Of a DNA stretch of 64,000 bases, positions 58,930 to 64,000 are shown piece by piece; within the stretch, counting starts at the first letter, position 1; each line of letters begins with the position of its first letter. The translations under genes and the position numbers were made by a program. The DNA lies in the NCBI GenBank assembly GCA_023078555.1, contig CM041198.1, positions 10,483,874 to 10,547,873 of the forward strand, in the 5' to 3' direction. The notes under the pieces are model-generated. The model had not been told where the DNA came from and searched no databases. It saw only the letters and a list, made by a program, of their open reading frames with translations. This DNA comes from Ulva prolifera. Its lineage: Eukaryota; Chlorophyta; Ulvophyceae; Ulvales; Ulvaceae.

Positions 58930-61900
58930 TTTTGTTTCGTTGTGTCATGATGATTGTTTGGGCCTTGCGATCACGCATGATCTCTGTGCCAAGTGCCCAC
59001 GCAAGTTCACCTAGGTCTCTACCTTCGAATTTCGTGAGAATGATATCGACTAGTTCTTGCAGCCCCGCAGAGCTGCTGAAAATGAACAAGTCATCAACCC
59101 ATAAGAAAATGAAGCAACGACCAGATGTTCTAACATACAGCCCGGGATCACTTTGTGCGCACACAAATCCCATCTCAGCTAAGACCTTGATTAAAGCTTT
59201 ATGCCACTCGCGAGCGGCTTGCTTCAGGCCATACAAGGTTTTATGCAGTCGCCATACATGTGCTGTCCCGTCAGTGAAGAACGGGGGCTGTTCAACGAAC
59301 ACTTCCTCCTCCAGCTCACCATTCAGAAAAGCACACTGAATATCTATATGTCTAATCTCTGAGTCTTCCTGAGCAGCAACTGACAGCAACACACGCAGTG
59401 TCGCATAACTACCAACAGGAGACCAAGTCTCAAAGATGTCAATCCCTTCTACCTGAGAAAAACCACGCGCTACATAACGTGCCTTATACCGCTGAATCTC
59501 CCCCGCAGGCCCACGCTTAATCTTAAGCACCCATTTGCCCGAGATAGCCCGTTTGCCCGCAGGCAGATAGCACAACCCGAAGGTTCCGTGCTCACCCAGT
59601 GCATCTACCTCCTCCTGCATGGCACGCAGCCATGCATCCCTGTCAGCACTCGCGAGCGCTTCCTTCAAAGAAGGCATATCAGGGTCGGAGGGCTTCTGCT
59701 TCCTGGCGGCAGCTGCTCTGCGCGACCCATGACGCTGAACATTCTGCTGCTCGCCAGACTCCACATGCTGAGGCTTCAGGCCTGCACAGGACACTCCATA
59801 GTCAGCCGCGGCTGATGTGTCCTGGTTGCAGTCTGAAACATCAATAGCAGCTACAACTGTCTCACTACTAGCAATGTCAGAGCCCGCAGGCTCATGCATA
59901 TGCACAGCTGCTACATCCGCAGCCAATGGAACAAGGCGTCTGCGTACAAGAGGATTGATTTTTATGCGAGGCAAGGCGGCTGGAATGGCCCTCACCTCGT
60001 CAGGCAAATCAACCCCAACTGCGGCTGAGGGGTCCGGATCCTCTCCCCCTAATTCGGACCCGGTCTCCACCTCATCTGGCTCATCCTCCCAGAAGGGCCT
60101 CGGCGCCTCAGCTCCTCGCAAGGGCTGAGCAACTGCCCCCGCGCCAGATGCTGAGGCCGCTGCCGAATTACTCCCAGAACGGACCCGCTGAGCCTCCAGA
60201 TGCTGATGAGCCGCAGCTCTTTCATCATCTGAGACGGTGTAATCCATGCGCTGTTCGTCATCGTCGTCATAGATGCCAGGACTGTCGTCATCCTCATCCA
60301 TGTCGTCATCAGACGCACTGACAGACACTTGAACAGGGAACGCAACTTCTACACCAGGGTCGTGCAACACAGCGTTGCGCGTCACAACATACTGCGCAGT
60401 ACGGGAGGGCGTGGCGACAGAGTGATGCACTTCGCCGCGCACACGATGGGGGACAGGGACGTCAGGGTGAGCAGCAGCTCTGGACATTGCACGCGTGCGA
60501 TGCAAAGCTGCTCTGGCTATTTCCGGTGTTGCCCTAGCAGGGTGACGTCGGATAATCTCCGCAGAGGAGCCAGCTCCAAATCGTGGAGAGTACACAGCAG
60601 GACTGGGCTCAGGGTTGTCCTGCCGGAAAGTCATTTCCATGACAGGAACCCTACCATGACCAGGGGGGGTGTGAAGCTGGTCACGCAGACGGCGCAACAC
60701 TCCCCCATCATACGTGTGCTCTGCCGCGAAAGGAGGGACATCAGCATCAGTCACACGCTCACCCTCATCGTCCCCCTCGAAGGCGACCGTATATGAGTTC
60801 GCAAACTCTTCAGGTTCCCTCTTGTTCACAACGGCGGACGCATCGTACTTGCGTACGTGCCGGATCATCTGATCCGCAGTGCACATCACCTGACGCACAA
60901 CAAAAACCCTACCCCCAGGAACATCCTGGGCGTACACACGCTGCATGCTGGGGCCCAGACCAGCCCCGACCCAGTATGCAGGCACACCCCGGGGTGACAA
61001 TTTCCGCAGCTTGTCATCCCTAGGGTATGCATACACCTCAACCCCCCATGGACGCTGCTGCCGCAGCAGATCTTGGAACACCTCAACGGAGGTGTCTCTG
61101 AAAAAGGCCATGTAAGGAATGATATCCTTATCACAAGACCGCACTAAAAACTCATCTAATTCTGTCGTCGCAAGCAACTTGTACTTGCGTTTCTCCTCAT
61201 CCCTCAACTTATCGCGCTCAGCCTTTTTCATGCGCTTTCCCTTCCCCAGGCTTTTCTCAGCTTCGTCAACGTCCGCAGACGCATTGACAGCATGCTGAGC
61301 TTTAAGGCCCTTGAGGATGTTCGCCAGTTTGTCATGGTACAATGCCGACGACGGCGTGAGATTGTGGCCATGGACAACACTGGCGAGGCATTCTATCCAC
61401 AGAAACAGAGGCAGGCCGCTCGCGAGCAGCACAGCACGGAGTGACTCAAAGGCCACTCCGATCCTCCTCTCGATCATGCCATTACAGCGATGAGCGGCTG
61501 TGGGGGTCAAGCGGTGAGTAATGCCACGACGCTGGAGGTAGAGTTTTAAGGCCGCGACCATGAACTCTCCCCCTTTGTCGGTGTGTAGGATGCGCACACC
61601 CGGTTCACCTGGCTTCACCACATTCACCCGAATGCGTTCAATAATGTAAGAGATCATGGCCGCAGCCTCACTCTTTTTGCGCAGACCGACCACGAAAGTA
61701 TAACGGGTAAAGGCACACATCACAAACAAAACATATTTCACACCACCAATTCCTACTGGAGAGACAGGACCAGCTAAATCGGCATGCAGTTGCTCACCAG
61801 GCCACTTGGCCTGACCCATGAGCTCACGATCATTGGCAGAGAAGTTACCCGCAGGCACTTTGCCAATTCTGCAGCCGTGACACCGATTCCCCAATGGCTC

Positions 61901-63685
61901 GGAATCGACATCCAAATTCAAATGACCATAAAATTCACTGTTAGATTGCATGCGTTTCAGGACCCAATTAGACTGATGAAAAGACAAGTGTGCTAGAAAA
62001 GCAGGTTCCAGCAAGTATGCATCATGTGGGACCTCAGCCCCCCCAGCATTGGGTCGCTGCAGGTCTATGGCCGCAACCGCCACATGATGCCACTGCTGTT
62101 GATCCTCAATAACTGAGGTCGGACTGCTCTGGTTAGACCAGACTACCCCCCTATTGACAGGCGCACCGACGAGAATGGGTTTTGTATCTACTGCCATTTT
62201 AAAAGCAAAGACAGGATGACCGTCTACATCTAGTTCCTGATACTTGACGCTATCTTCTACGTCGGTAGCCATATCACCCAGACCAGGGACATACAACACA
62301 TTCCTACGCGTGTCTAGGAACATCTGCTCATGTCTAAGAACCATTGTGCTGAGCAGGTTGTACGGACATTCAGGAGCATAGTAAACACCAGGGATTTCCA
62401 CATCCAGCGGATGCTTGTTCCCATGCTTGTCCACATAAGTACCCAGGTTCACCTGAATGGTTCCCCTGCCCATGATAGAAAGCTGCCCTGGTCCCGCGAG
62501 ATTGGCAACTTTCTGACACGGACCGTACTCAGTGAACATTTCCCGATTTCCTACTATATGCATGTCCGACCCACTATCAACAATGATGTTCCACGGAAGG
62601 GACGCGTCCGGCTGTGGATACTTGTCAGGCATTTCTACAGTGCAAACATCTTTGGCCGCAGCCTGTTTGCGTTGGGGGCAGTTCGCACGCAAATGTCCCT
62701 TCTTCTTGCAGAAGAAACAGGTCCTGGTCTCCTCGTGAGGAGCCTGGCCAGCTGCGAGAGCAGCGACCACAGGGCCATCACCACGGTGCTGCTTGCGCCA
62801 GCCATGGCCTGGTTTGCCCGCGGGCGCCCCAGACCTAGCCTGCAGCGACCGCTGTTGTTTGAGCAAATCAGCATGCTCAGTCAAACGTGATATTATCACA
62901 TGAGGGGAGGAGTGTTGAACTTCGCCGCGCACAGCGTTGAACTCCTCCCCCACCTCTAACAGTTTCAAACGGAGCCATCGCTGGCCCACATCGGCACCTA
63001 GTGCCTCCAGTTGAGTGTAAACACTCATCACATCACCACAATATGTCGCAACATCTTTATTGTGTTGTGATAAAGAATTAAACCGACTCCACAGTCTGTG
63101 GATTTCGGCTTCAGTGCTAGGTCTGTACTTGGCAGTCAAGTAAGACCATGCTTCACACAAGTGTGACATGCGATAGACAGTCGTCCTATCCGCGTCAGGC
63201 AAAGACATTAGGACCTGTGTACTCGCCCTAGCATGAACACGCTGTTCGTCCGCAGACGGTGCGTGCTGCAACAAATGATCTAACTCGAATTGACCCAACC
63301 ACAAAAAGACTTTCTGTTCGTACGCAACGAAACTTTCAGTCTTGTAATTCCACTCAGGCAATTTCCCTTTAGTCAAATCAGGTTCGCTACGTCCCCGAGA
63401 TGCACGCAGCGCCTCGGTTAACGTTTCGAGTGATATGAGTGACTCAGTGTGACCAGGATCGTTCACAACATGAGAGGAAAAAGGCACCTGCTGGCTGCTC
63501 TGCCCAGTGTGGGAAGAGGGTCGTGGCCGGACAATTCGGCCGCCCCGGAGCAACATACCCGCAGGCTGTTCTCCGTCAGGGAGCTGCTGGTCAGCGTCCC
63601 TGTCGACGAGAGGCTGCTGGTCAGCATCGTCACGCCTCTCCTCGCGAGGAGAGTTGGCGTTGGAGTTGGCGTTCGAGAGAGACAT
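58930..63685 (-). pseudogene. gag-pol: Element F gag-pol, open but 3' truncated
   Basis: From ATG at 63685 (MSLSNANSNANSPREE) 1,585 codons without a stop cover Gag, the knuckle CFFCKKKGHLRANC, protease VDSGSDMHIV, integrase (HADLAGP, HTDKGGEF, D35E), acidic linker and RT through FLWVDDLFIF up to MTQRNK, where the element ends at 58930. The reading then runs about 11 codons into filler and E sequence. No lesion is seen in Gag, protease or integrase, so this is the best template for the N-terminal two thirds of its subfamily. Confidence 0.93.
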
Positions 63686-63991
63686 CCTGCATCAGGACAG
63701 ATGGTTTTTTGTCGCGCGCAGCAACTAACCGGTGGGATTGCTCGCAAGCAAAACAGGTCGAGAAAATAAGCGAACGCGTTCGCTTTTCTCAGCGCTGATC
63801 ATTAAAACAAGCTTCTCGAATTGTGTCTAACAACAATATACTACGAGAGAGCTAAATGATGCCTGCGCTTTTGACCGCAGTCTGAGCGCCGGCGGAACAG
63901 TGGAATGCCCGCCGTGTCTGCGCACAGACGTTGGCCGACGGCTTCCTGAACAAGACCATAAACAGACATATCGCTAACATCACCGATACCA

Positions 63992-64000
63992 TGTCAGAAA
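63992..64000 (-). repeat. 5' LTR of element F, edge
   Basis: TGTCAGAAA, the inner end of the family LTR, cut by the window end. Confidence 0.8.

Larger units (their letters stand above)
58930..64000 (-). mobile_element. Element F: copia element, 3' truncated, running off the window
   Basis: Minus-strand copy. The 5' LTR begins at 63992 (TGTCAGAAA) and continues beyond the window; the primer site TGGTATCGGTGATGTTAG lies at 63991 down. The 3' half of RT, RNase H and the 3' LTR are deleted. Closest to D and C1. Confidence 0.92.

Overview
The window is eukaryotic nuclear DNA, mostly retrotransposons with one small gene-bearing island. Host genes are split by short GT-AG introns (about 75-230 bp), one intron looks GC-AG, and a Rab6-type GTPase and an AP-4 adaptor sigma chain can be rebuilt exon by exon. 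There are no operons, ribosome-binding sites, CRISPR arrays or prokaryotic features. An intron-bearing protist or alga fits best; the sequence alone does not fix the lineage.

Layout. 1-8513: an old minus-strand Ty1/copia element (A) with several stops, split by a plus-strand, internally deleted copia element of a second family (B, 1836-3974, TSD GCGGG). 8589-9122: an unrecognised minus-strand ORF with two in-frame TAG codons. 9829-21794: the gene island. It holds AP-4 sigma (minus), an unknown 546-residue coiled-coil protein (plus), a tentative 116-residue gene (minus), a non-LTR retroelement fragment (plus), a tentative 149-residue membrane protein (plus), Rab6 (plus) and an unknown 328-residue protein (minus). 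23027-35398: copia element C1 (5' truncated, minus), a degraded RNase H piece X (plus) and complete element C2 (minus, LTRs identical by eye). 35519-51886: a Ty3/gypsy chromovirus (plus) with 800-bp LTRs and TSD TCAGG, into whose integrase zinc-binding domain the complete copia element D (42088-48673, minus, TSD TGACA) has inserted. 52291-52943: copies of an unclassified short repeat (R), an old copia 3' end (H) and a G-tract. 52968-64000: copia elements E (plus) and F (minus), fused tail to tail through 25 bp of filler after both lost their 3' ends.

B to F, with remnants H and X, belong to one copia family: LTRs of about 350-360 bp starting TGTCA and ending TGACA, 5-bp target duplications, a primer site TGGTATCGGTGA, and a single gag-PR-IN-RT-RNase H frame of about 1,850 codons. 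B, C2 and E resemble one another more than they resemble C1, D and F. Every copy visible has at least one lesion, different in each, although C2 and D inserted very recently. The unclassified repeat R begins at the same nucleotides beside two different copia remnants, and one copy was hit by both C2 and the gypsy element. It is the least explained structure here, together with the unknown host genes and the extra ORF of the gypsy element.

Splice structures were inferred by reading frames and splice signals by hand; no alignment software or database was used.
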